From Gammaproteobacteria bacterium (GTDB lineage Bacteria; Pseudomonadota; Gammaproteobacteria; Steroidobacterales; Steroidobacteraceae), in contig VBNP01000174.1 of NCBI GenBank assembly GCA_005877965.1, positions 1-6,371 on the forward strand: a DNA stretch of 6,371 bases, read 5' to 3'. The notes beneath the pieces are model-generated. The model saw only the letters and a program-made list of their open reading frames with translations. It was not told where the DNA came from and searched no databases. Positions 1-5,609 of the stretch are shown here, one piece after another. Within the stretch, counting starts at the first letter, position 1; each line of letters starts with the position of its first letter. Made by a program: the position numbers and the translations under genes.

Positions 1-777
1 GTGCACGGTACGGACCTTCTCGTTCAGCGCGCCGCGCATGATGAGCCACATCACGAGCTCTATTCCCTCCGACCCCGCCTCGCGCACGTATTCGATGTGA
101 GGCATGTGCGAAAGGGCATCCGGCTCGTTGATCAGGCGGTCGATAAAATTTGTGTCCCACTCCCGGTTGATGAGACCTGCTCGGAGTCCCTGCAGCTGGT
201 GACTCATTCCGCCGGTGCCCCAGACCTGTACGTTCAGGTCAGCGTCGAAGGAATCGACTGCCTGGCGAATTGCCTTCCCCAGCTCGTAGCAGCGGCGGCC
301 GGAGGGAGGCGGATAAAGCACCACATTGACCGGAAAAGGAATTACGCGAACCGGCCAGGCCGGCAGCTGTCCGAACATCAAGGACAGCGGCACCGTCAGG
401 CCGTGATCGACATCCATGCGGTTGACGATCGTGAGATCGAAATCCTGCTGGATCACCGCCTGGGCGATGTGGCATGCCAGCTCGGCATGTCCCTGAACCA
501 CCGGCACCGGCCTCGGGCCCCAGCCCTCGTCGGCCGGAGCAAACTGCTCCGCGCATCCGATCGCGAAGGTCGGCACGATGTCGAGACTGAAGGCGGTGGC
601 GTGATCGTTGTAGACCAGCAGGATGACGTCCGGCTTCTGCTGCGCGATCCAGCGCTTGGAGAACTCATAACCGGCGAACATCGGTCCCCAGTACGCATCC
701 TGCGACTTGCCGTTGTCGATCGCGGCGCCGATCGCCGGGACATGCGAGGTGGTGACGCCGGCAGTGATGCGGGCCAT
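1..777 (-). CDS. ligB: Protocatechuate 4,5-dioxygenase, beta (catalytic) subunit, C-terminus cut by window edge
   Basis: Extradiol ring-cleavage enzyme that uses Fe(II) and O2 to open protocatechuate between C4 and C5, giving 4-carboxy-2-hydroxymuconate-6-semialdehyde. 259 residues are visible; SYK-6 LigB is about 300, so roughly 40 C-terminal residues lie beyond position 1. It starts MARITAGVTTSH. The iron ligands of the LigB family can be placed at His12, His59 (in VYNDHA) and Glu240 (in GSEGIE), with His125 (MDVDHG) and the catalytic His193 (GTGGMSHQ) also present. The stretches ADEGWGPRPVP and VIPFPVNVV fit protocatechuate dioxygenases better than the gallate dioxygenases DesB/GalA, as I recall those sequences. 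The ATG at 777 shares its A with the TAA stop of the preceding 22-codon ORF (TAATG), and a GGAGAG box lies about 9 nt upstream. The alpha subunit LigA, usually encoded directly before ligB, is not present upstream. It could be fused to the unseen C-terminus or encoded further left. Identification is very secure; substrate preference is somewhat less so. Confidence 0.95.
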   Translation of the reverse strand, partial: MARITAGVTTSHVPAIGAAIDNGKSQDAYWGPMFAGYEFSKRWIAQQKPDVILLVYNDHATAFSLDIVPTFAIGCAEQFAPADEGWGPRPVPVVQGHAELACHIAQAVIQQDFDLTIVNRMDVDHGLTVPLSLMFGQLPAWPVRVIPFPVNVVLYPPPSGRRCYELGKAIRQAVDSFDADLNVQVWGTGGMSHQLQGLRAGLINREWDTNFIDRLINEPDALSHMPHIEYVREAGSEGIELVMWLIMRGALNEKVRTVH

Positions 778-845
778 TACTGCGACTCTCCGGCTGTGCG
801 GTAAGCACCCGGTGGCACATCGGTGTGCGCTTTGTCCGGTTCCAT
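777..845 (-). CDS. 22-codon small ORF coupled to ligB; possible ligA remnant
   Basis: A short ORF fills the gap between ligI and ligB and reads MEPDKAHTDVPPGAYRTAGESQ split as MEPDKAHTDVP and PGAYRTAGESQ. What is seen: an ATG at 845 preceded, 6 nt away, by a good Shine-Dalgarno GAGGAA that overlaps the ligI stop (TGAGGAA), and a TAA stop overlapping the ligB ATG (TAATG). It occupies exactly the place where ligA (about 120-140 codons) normally sits. From memory of LigA/PmdA proteins, their N-termini carry a Lys followed by D(V/I)PGT and their C-termini end with a SPxGNRY-x-GE type tail. The first half of this peptide resembles the former and the second half the latter. I infer that it may be what remains of ligA after an in-frame internal deletion, kept because it couples translation into ligB. 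Alternatives are an unrelated leader peptide or a chance ORF. The resemblance is short and weak. Confidence 0.5.
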   Translation of the reverse strand: MEPDKAHTDVPPGAYRTAGESQ

Positions 846-851
846 GGGGCG

Positions 852-857
852 TTCCTC
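852..857 (-). promoter_or_regulatory. Ribosome binding site of the 22-codon ORF
   Basis: GAGGAA on the minus strand overlaps the ligI TGA stop and stands 6 nt before the ATG at 845. It is among the best Shine-Dalgarno matches in the operon and is the main reason to treat the small ORF as translated rather than as untranslated spacer. Confidence 0.65.
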
Positions 858-1803
858 AGCGGCTCCAGTAAAGGCGCATCGGGTTATCGATCAGCAGCCG
901 GTGCTGAAGTGCAGCGGTGGTCGCCACCTTCGGGATGAAATCGACCAGCGCGCCATCGTCAGGCATGTGTGACTTCATATTCGGGTGGGGCCAATCCGTT
1001 CCCCACAGTACCCGATCCGGGAAGGTCTCGACGATCCGTCGGGCGAAGGGCACGACATCGTCATACTCTGGAGCTCCGCTTTTCGACAGCCGGTCGGGGC
1101 AGCTCACTTTCGACCAGATGTCGGGATGCTCGCGCATCAGCCTGACGAACAATTCAAACTCAGGTCCGTCCACGGACTTCGTTACGTCCGGCCGCCCCAT
1201 ATGGTCCACGACCACCGTCGTGGGGAGGGAAGCGAAGAAAGTATAGAGCTCCGGCAGCTCTGCGGCCTCGAAGTAAATGACGACGTGCCAGCCGAGCGGC
1301 GCGCCGCGCCGCGCGATCTCGAGCAGCACCTCGCGCGGCGTCGTATCGACCAGCCGCTTCACGAAGTTGAAGCGCACGCCACGCACCCCGGCCGCATCGA
1401 GCGCCGCAAGTTCCCGGTCGGTGACGCCGGCTGCCACGGCGGCGACTCCGCGTGCCCGTCCATCGGAAGCTCGCAGCGCATCGACCAGGGCGCGATTGTC
1501 GCTGCCATGACAGGTGGCCTGAACGATGACGTTGCGCTCAAACCCCAGGTAATCCCTTAAGCCCCAGAGCTTGGTCTTCGGCGCGTCACAGGGCGTGTAG
1601 CGGCGCTCCGGGGCATAGGGAAACTGCGCACCGGGTCCAAACACGTGACAGTGAGCGTCCACTGATCCCTTGGGCGGTACAAACCGCGGGCGACGAGGCG
1701 CGGGATGAAACGGCAACCAGTCCCGGTCCATCGTGAAGGGGCCGGAGGCCGCGCTCGAAGGCCAGGCCGGGTCGCCGGGACGAATGGGCTGCGGCGCACT
1801 CAC
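856..1803 (-). CDS. ligI: 2-pyrone-4,6-dicarboxylate lactonase (hydrolase)
   Basis: Amidohydrolase-superfamily enzyme that hydrolyses the lactone 2-pyrone-4,6-dicarboxylate to 4-oxalomesaconate in the cytoplasm, using no bound metal in the characterised SYK-6 enzyme. The protein is 315 residues. It has the strand-1 motif VDAHCHVFGP (His51, His53), NVIVQATCHG at 91-100, RGVRFNFVKRLVD at 141-153, WHVVIYFEA at 172-180, VVDHMGRPD (His201) and WGTDWPHPN with Asp270, the counterpart of the catalytic base Asp248 of SYK-6 LigI. It ends NPMRLYWSR as LigI proteins do. The start is GTG at 1803, forming a GTGA overlap with the ligJ stop and preceded by AAGGTGAGG at good spacing. A Met at residue 25 (position 1731) would give a length closer to SYK-6 LigI, but it has no Shine-Dalgarno box, so the GTG start is preferred. 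The extra 24 N-terminal residues are rich in Pro, Ala and Ser. Confidence 0.96.
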   Translation of the reverse strand: MSAPQPIRPGDPAWPSSAASGPFTMDRDWLPFHPAPRRPRFVPPKGSVDAHCHVFGPGAQFPYAPERRYTPCDAPKTKLWGLRDYLGFERNVIVQATCHGSDNRALVDALRASDGRARGVAAVAAGVTDRELAALDAAGVRGVRFNFVKRLVDTTPREVLLEIARRGAPLGWHVVIYFEAAELPELYTFFASLPTTVVVDHMGRPDVTKSVDGPEFELFVRLMREHPDIWSKVSCPDRLSKSGAPEYDDVVPFARRIVETFPDRVLWGTDWPHPNMKSHMPDDGALVDFIPKVATTAALQHRLLIDNPMRLYWSR

Positions 1804-2822
1804 AGGCCCCTCACCTTGAGCAGGGCATCGAGCCGCGGGAAGACCCGGCGGGCGTTCTTTTCGTAGATCCGCTCTTTCTCTGCAGCCGATAAAGAAAGCG
1901 CGTCGATATAGCGCCTGGTGTCATCGAAGTAATGCCCGGTGCGCGGGTCGATGCCGCGCACGGCTCCCACCATCTCGGACCCGAACAGGATGTTGCCGAT
2001 ATCGATGACACGCACCAGAAGATCGATGCCCGGCTGGTGATACACGCACGTGTCGAAGAACACGTTCTTCATCACGTGTTCCTCGAGCGGGGGACGCTTG
2101 AGCATGTCGGCGAGTCCGCGGTATCGACCCCAGTGGTAGGGAACGGCCCCGCCGCCGTGCGGAATGATGAAGCGCAGCGGGGGAAAATCCCGGAACAGAT
2201 CGCCCTCGATGAACTGCATGAACGCCGTGGTGTCGGCGTTGATGTAATGCGCGCCGGTCGCGTGGAAATTCGGATTGCACGAGGCGGAGACGTGGATCAT
2301 CGCGGGGACATCCAGCTCAACCATCTTCTCGTAGAAGGGGTACCAGTGCCGGTCGGTGAGCGGTGGGGCTGTCCAATGCCCGCCCGAAGGATCGGGATTC
2401 AAGTTGCAGCCGACAAAATTCAACTCGCGTATGCAGCGCTCGAGCTCGGCAACGGAGTTGGCAATGGGCACTCCCGGCGACTGCGGCAGCTGGCACACGC
2501 CGACAAAATTCTCGGGATACAAGTCGACCACGCGCTTGATGAGATCGTTGTTCGCGCGCGTCCAGGCGCTCGAGATCGCCTCGTTGCCGAGGTGATGACC
2601 CATGGCCGAAGCGCGGGGCGAGAAGAGGGTGAGATCCGAGCCGCGCTGCTGCTGCAGCCGCAGCTGATTCTTTTCGATGGTTTCGCGAATCTCGTCAGCG
2701 GAGATGGCGCCGGGTTTTGCGGCCGGGGCCGTCGGGTCCTTGAGGGCCGCGATCTGGGCGTCGCGGAATTTCTGGTGTGCGCCGGGCGCCGTCGTGTAGT
2801 GACCGTGACAATCGATGATCAT
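1800..2822 (-). CDS. ligJ: 4-oxalomesaconate / 2-keto-4-carboxy-3-hexenedioate hydratase (amidohydrolase type)
   Basis: Zinc-dependent amidohydrolase-superfamily hydratase. It adds water to the isomerised oxalomesaconate (2-keto-4-carboxy-3-hexenedioate) to form 4-carboxy-4-hydroxy-2-oxoadipate. The 340 residues match the length of SYK-6 LigJ and most of the sequence is recognisable. It begins MIIDCHGHYT (metal ligands His6 and His8). His177 lies in MIHVSASCNP, Tyr193 in GAHY, His222 in IIPHGGGAVPYHWGR, and Glu283 in FGSEMVGAVRGIDP; the last corresponds to the proposed general base Glu284 of SYK-6 LigJ. It ends VFPRLDALLKVRGL. This is the amidohydrolase type of hydratase, not the unrelated GalB type of pseudomonads. 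The ATG at 2822 overlaps the stop of the upstream dehydrogenase (ATGA). The only Shine-Dalgarno-like box, GAGG, is about 10 nt away, so translation probably leans on coupling. The frame stays open to 2933, but that extension lies inside the neighbour and has no family similarity. Confidence 0.96.
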   Translation of the reverse strand: MIIDCHGHYTTAPGAHQKFRDAQIAALKDPTAPAAKPGAISADEIRETIEKNQLRLQQQRGSDLTLFSPRASAMGHHLGNEAISSAWTRANNDLIKRVVDLYPENFVGVCQLPQSPGVPIANSVAELERCIRELNFVGCNLNPDPSGGHWTAPPLTDRHWYPFYEKMVELDVPAMIHVSASCNPNFHATGAHYINADTTAFMQFIEGDLFRDFPPLRFIIPHGGGAVPYHWGRYRGLADMLKRPPLEEHVMKNVFFDTCVYHQPGIDLLVRVIDIGNILFGSEMVGAVRGIDPRTGHYFDDTRRYIDALSLSAAEKERIYEKNARRVFPRLDALLKVRGL

Positions 2823-3733
2823 GGGCGCGCTGCCTCGGTCGGCCGCGCGGGCGCGGGCATACGCGCCAACATGTGGTCGAGCATGTCTGTCAGGGCTTGC
2901 TGGCTCAATGCCTCGGCGTGCTCGGCAGCCCACTGTTGCCGCTCAACACTGCCACGGCTCATCCAGGGCTCGAAGCCGGCCTCCGCCACCGTCTTTACAG
3001 CCTCTCTCATCTCCTCGGCTCGCCGACGACCGTGCTGCAGCGAACGCGAAATCATGTAACGGGCGAGTGAGCGCCAGTCGCCGACGGGGAAGAGGTCCTG
3101 GAGCGATGCGAGCACGGCGTCCTCGACGCCGTGACGTCGGGCCGTGAGAAGCGACTCGGCGAGCAGCGCCTCCATCCCCTTGATGATGACGCTGCGGCAC
3201 ATCTTGGCCGCAGACGCAGCGCCGATCGCGTCCGAATACACCTTGGCGCCGGCGAAACCGAGCGACTGTGCCAGCGGCAGGAAAGCCCTGGCATGAGGAC
3301 CGCCCAGCCACATGGGCGAGGCGATCCGTTTCGGCGCGATCGGCGACATCACCGCAGCTTCGACGTAGCAGCCTCCGGCGGCTTCGATCGTGCGCGCGGC
3401 TTCTGTCTTGGTTCGAGGCGACACGGAGTTGAGGTCGAGATAGAGCGCGCCGCGGGTGAGTGCCGGGGCGGCTTCGCCAGCGGCCGCCAGGCAGTCGCCC
3501 GCGGTGACGGCGGAGATGACCAGCGAGCTACTGCTCACCGCCTCGGCCATGGAGCTCGCCGCCCTGACAAAGGTCAGCGATCGCGCGGCTCGCCGGGGCT
3601 CACTGCCCTCGAGCGTAAAGAGGCGATCCCACGCACAGAGCTCCACGCCGCCCGCCCGGTGCAAGTCGTTCGCAAGCACCTGGCCGACTTCTCCGAGTCC
3701 GATGAGACCGATGCGGCGCGGGTTCGTCGTCAT
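2819..3733 (-). CDS. NAD-binding 6-phosphogluconate-dehydrogenase-like protein with DUF1932 C-terminal domain
   Basis: 304-residue putative oxidoreductase of the beta-hydroxyacid dehydrogenase superfamily; its substrate is unknown. An N-terminal Rossmann fold begins at once with RIGLIGLGEVGQVLA (GxGxxG at Gly12, Gly14, Gly17). Asp36 at the end of the second strand (CAWDRLF) suggests NAD rather than NADP. The substrate-binding stretch is EAAVMSPIAPKR (125-136) in place of the usual DVPVSGG. The catalytic-helix motif is GAASAAKMCRSVIIKG (171-186), where Lys177 is the likely catalytic lysine and the Asn usually four residues later is Ser181. The part from about 195 to 265, with RHGVEDAV, SRSLQHGRRRAEEM and EAGFEPWMS, looks like the DUF1932 domain. 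ATG at 3733 overlaps the ligU stop (ATGA) with a GGAG box 6 nt upstream. Its place between ligU and ligJ argues for a role in this pathway, perhaps on a keto or hydroxy acid intermediate or side product. That role is inference. It is not LigC, which belongs to the Gfo/Idh/MocA family. Confidence 0.88.
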   Translation of the reverse strand: MTTNPRRIGLIGLGEVGQVLANDLHRAGGVELCAWDRLFTLEGSEPRRAARSLTFVRAASSMAEAVSSSSLVISAVTAGDCLAAAGEAAPALTRGALYLDLNSVSPRTKTEAARTIEAAGGCYVEAAVMSPIAPKRIASPMWLGGPHARAFLPLAQSLGFAGAKVYSDAIGAASAAKMCRSVIIKGMEALLAESLLTARRHGVEDAVLASLQDLFPVGDWRSLARYMISRSLQHGRRRAEEMREAVKTVAEAGFEPWMSRGSVERQQWAAEHAEALSQQALTDMLDHMLARMPAPARPTEAARP

Positions 3734-4818
3734 GCATCGCTCCAGACGCTTCCCGGGACGAAGACCTCCCCCTGCATCAGCTTGCGCGCCGTGCGCAGCA
3801 AGGCGGAACGGTTCACCGTGACGTCGGCTCCCTCCACCGTCACATCCATCTCCACCGTAAAGAATCCCGTCGGATGCTCAATCTCCAGGCGTTGTGACCC
3901 CGAGCGGGGTGTGAGGCCCGCAACCCGTGCGGCCACGGAGCCTGGAGTGAGGCAGGCGGTGGCAACGCTGACTGCGCCCAAGACCCCGATCGCTTCGTGC
4001 ACGCGGTGCGGGATGAAGGTTCGCGTATGGATGGCGCCTCCGTGCCGCGCGGGCGAAACGAGGCACATCTTCGGCACCGTCTTTTTGCCGACGTCGCCGA
4101 GATTCATCCGCGGGCCCATCGCCAGCCGGATTTCCTCGATGCGGGCTTTGAGCGCCTCATCGCCTTCAAGCGCTGCGGGTGACTCGTCGCCGCGCTTGCC
4201 GAGATCGGCCGCTCGCATCAGGACGACGGGCATGCCGTTGTCGATGCAGGTCACCTCGAGACCTGCGATGCGGTCCAGGTGCGACCCGGTCGGAAACAGC
4301 GAGCCGCACGAGGATCCGGCAACGTCCAAAAAGTCGATCGGGATCGCTGCCGCACTTCCCGGTACACCATCGATACGAGCGTCACCCTCATATTCCACCG
4401 TCCCATGGGGCGTCGGGACATGCGCAACGGCGATGCTTCCCGTGTTGAGCATGTGGATGCGCACGGGCGTGGATTCACCCGCGATGCGCACCAAACCGTG
4501 CTCAATCGACCAGGGACCGACGCCGGCGAGGATGTTGCCGCAGTTCTGGGAGTCACTCACTTCCGCTTTGTCGACCACGACCTGAAGAAACAAATAGTCG
4601 ACGTCCGCATCCGGGCGTTTGGAGGGGCCGATGATCGCGACCTTGCTGGTCAGCGGGTGCGCACCGCCCACGCCATCGATCTGGCGAGGATCAGGCGAGC
4701 CCATGGCCGCGAGCAGCGCCCGGTCGCGCGCGCGCGCGGATGGCGGCAGGTCCTTGGCGTGAAAATAAAGTCCCTTGGACGTTCCACCACGCATGAGGGT
4801 GCTCGGAATGGCGCGCAT
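3730..4818 (-). CDS. ligU: 4-oxalomesaconate isomerase/tautomerase, PrpF family
   Basis: PrpF-fold isomerase (LigU in Sphingobium, related to GalD of Pseudomonas) that converts the LigI product oxalomesaconate to the isomer used by the hydratase LigJ. From the ATG at 4818 the protein is 362 residues, normal for the family. Visible family motifs are MRGGTSKGLYF near the N-terminus, DGVGGAHPLTSKVAI with a lysine (Lys59) at the place of the catalytic Lys66 of SYK-6 LigU, SQNCGNIL with Cys93 (counterpart of Cys100), DNGMPVV in the second domain, and KMCLVSPA and VATACLTPGSVA in the C-terminal half. An in-frame GTG at 4827 would form a GTGA overlap with the ligK stop. However, the GGAG box lies 8 nt before the ATG at 4818 and is too close to the GTG, so the ATG is chosen. 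The stop overlaps the next gene's ATG. A (CG)7 run at 4725-4738 encodes part of the Ala/Arg-rich segment near residue 30. Confidence 0.93.
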   Translation of the reverse strand: MRAIPSTLMRGGTSKGLYFHAKDLPPSARARDRALLAAMGSPDPRQIDGVGGAHPLTSKVAIIGPSKRPDADVDYLFLQVVVDKAEVSDSQNCGNILAGVGPWSIEHGLVRIAGESTPVRIHMLNTGSIAVAHVPTPHGTVEYEGDARIDGVPGSAAAIPIDFLDVAGSSCGSLFPTGSHLDRIAGLEVTCIDNGMPVVLMRAADLGKRGDESPAALEGDEALKARIEEIRLAMGPRMNLGDVGKKTVPKMCLVSPARHGGAIHTRTFIPHRVHEAIGVLGAVSVATACLTPGSVAARVAGLTPRSGSQRLEIEHPTGFFTVEMDVTVEGADVTVNRSALLRTARKLMQGEVFVPGSVWSDA

Positions 4819-4823
4819 GTCGC

Positions 4824-5513
4824 TCACTCCGCCAACGCCTGCGGACGGTAGACCAATCCGCGCTTGGCGAGCTTGTCCCGCATGTCGTAGATATCGAGAC
4901 CCAATTCGCCCTTTTGCAGCCGCTCGCGCACCGTGGCTTCCCTGGCTTCGCGGGCCTCACTGGCCTTGAGCACGGCTGCAGCCTCGAGGCGCGCAACGAT
5001 GCACACACCATCGTCGTCAGCGATCACCACATCACCCGGATTGACGAGGCCGCCGCCGCAAACCACCGGAACATTCACCGATCCCAAGGTCTCCTTTACG
5101 GTTCCCTGCGCATGCACGGCCCTGGACCAGACCGGAAAGCCCATGCTGGTCAGATCACGGACGTCCCGGACACCGGCATCGATGACGAGAGCGCGGACAC
5201 CGCGCGCCGCGAGCGACCCGGCAAGCAGCTCGCCGAAATAGCCCGCGTCGGAATAGGAAGTGGGTGCGACGACGAGAACGTCCCCTGCCTGGCACTGCTC
5301 AACCGCGACGTGGATCATCCAGTTGTCCGCCGGAGGCACACTCACCGTGACCGCAGCGCCGGCGATGCGAGCTCCCGGATAGATGGGGCGCAGCTTCGGA
5401 CCCAGGAGCCCGGTTCGGCCCTGCGCCTCGTGGACGGTGGCAACGCCGTAGCGCGCCAACCCATTCACCAGCTCAGGATCGGCGCGGCGAATATTGGTGT
5501 ACACGACATTCAT
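4824..5513 (-). CDS. ligK: 4-carboxy-4-hydroxy-2-oxoadipate aldolase (RraA-like class II aldolase)
   Basis: Last enzyme of the branch: a divalent-metal-dependent aldolase that splits 4-carboxy-4-hydroxy-2-oxoadipate to pyruvate and oxaloacetate. Family members (LigK, GalC, ProA) often also decarboxylate oxaloacetate. The 229 residues include VATVHEAQGRTGLL at 24-37, ARIAGAAVTVSVPP at 48-61, DNWMIHVAVEQ at 63-73, the metal/substrate motif VIDAGVRDVRDL with Arg116, Asp117 and Asp120, GTVKETLGSVNVPVVCGG at 137-154, and ADDDGVCIV. ELGLDIYDMRDKL near the end is typical of the family. The frame extends upstream to 5552, but homology begins at the ATG at 5513, which has AAGGTAG about 7 nt before it. 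This is the first gene of the minus-strand operon, facing the divergent regulator across a 96-bp control region. Its stop lies a few bases before the ligU start. Confidence 0.95.
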   Translation of the reverse strand: MNVVYTNIRRADPELVNGLARYGVATVHEAQGRTGLLGPKLRPIYPGARIAGAAVTVSVPPADNWMIHVAVEQCQAGDVLVVAPTSYSDAGYFGELLAGSLAARGVRALVIDAGVRDVRDLTSMGFPVWSRAVHAQGTVKETLGSVNVPVVCGGGLVNPGDVVIADDDGVCIVARLEAAAVLKASEAREAREATVRERLQKGELGLDIYDMRDKLAKRGLVYRPQALAE

Positions 5514-5543
5514 GGCAGCTACCTTGAAGGCGGCGGGAGCCCA

Positions 5544-5573
5544 ATTGTCCAACCGCTCCCGCCCGGGCGGGTA
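5544..5573 (-). promoter_or_regulatory. Possible promoter of the lig operon
   Basis: On the minus strand GACAAT (5549-5544) matches four of six bases of a sigma-70 -10 box and lies 18 bp after a poor -35 (TTACCC, 5573-5568). It would start transcription near 5537 and leave a leader of about 24 nt before ligK. A weak -35 is usual for promoters that need a LysR activator. The assignment rests on inspection only. Confidence 0.3.
5558..5571. repeat. Perfect 14-bp GC palindrome in the divergent control region
   Basis: CCCGCCCGGGCGGG reads identically on both strands. It stands between ligK and the LysR gene and would overlap the spacer of the proposed ligK promoter. It could be an operator, or simply a G+C-rich symmetric stretch. 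It is unlikely to be a terminator, because it has no loop and no T run. Confidence 0.6.
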
Positions 5574-5592
5574 ATTGCAATTCGCGGCCGGG

Positions 5593-5598
5593 TATAAG
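5593..5598 (+). promoter_or_regulatory. Possible -10 box of the LysR gene
   Basis: TATAAG resembles a -10 element, but there is no recognisable -35 at proper spacing and it lies only 11 bp before the ATG at 5610. If used, the transcript would be leaderless or nearly so, which agrees with the lack of a clear Shine-Dalgarno box before this start. Confidence 0.25.
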
Positions 5599-5609
5599 AA
5601 ATTGTGAAC

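Larger units (their letters stand above)
5543..5605. promoter_or_regulatory. Repeated AATTGY boxes, candidate LysR operator
   Basis: Three copies of AATTG(T/C) stand at 5543-5548, 5573-5578 and 5600-5605, spaced 30 and 27 bp, close to whole numbers of helical turns. The middle copy is part of the perfect palindrome AATTGCAATT (5573-5582). These A+T-rich boxes stand out from the G+C-rich surroundings. The outermost would lie around -65 relative to the proposed ligK start site, where LysR proteins usually have their recognition site. A clean T-N11-A LysR motif was not established. Confidence 0.4.

Noticed and set aside
1..777. Gallate dioxygenase (DesB/GalA) instead of LigB
   Set aside because: The segments around the iron ligands and the FAIGCAE / DEGWGPRPVP region follow protocatechuate dioxygenase LigB rather than DesB. 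The unseen C-terminus leaves a fused LigA domain possible.
1..804. Plus-strand open frame of 267 codons
   Set aside because: It mirrors ligB, whose catalytic residues are all readable on the other strand.
2823..2933. Upstream extension of ligJ by 37 codons
   Set aside because: LigJ homology begins exactly at MIIDCHGH (2822), where the start overlaps the previous stop. The extension is low-complexity coding shadow.
1932..3059. Plus-strand open frame of 375 codons
   Set aside because: It is antisense to ligJ and to part of the dehydrogenase. No family resemblance or ribosome binding context was found.
3131..4585. Long plus-strand open frame of 484 codons
   Set aside because: It lies antisense to ligU and the DUF1932 dehydrogenase, both supported by conserved motifs. 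Its translation is Arg/Ala/Ser-rich with no recognisable family, as expected of a shadow frame in G+C-rich DNA.
5514..5552. Upstream extension of ligK by 13 codons
   Set aside because: LigK homology starts at the ATG at 5513, which has a ribosome binding site. The extension would run into the control region.
5558..5571. Rho-independent terminator
   Set aside because: The palindrome has no loop and no following T run, and it sits between two divergent starts, where no terminator is expected.
4914..5597. Plus-strand open frame of 227 codons
   Set aside because: It is antisense to ligK and its promoter region; the aldolase reading is unambiguous.
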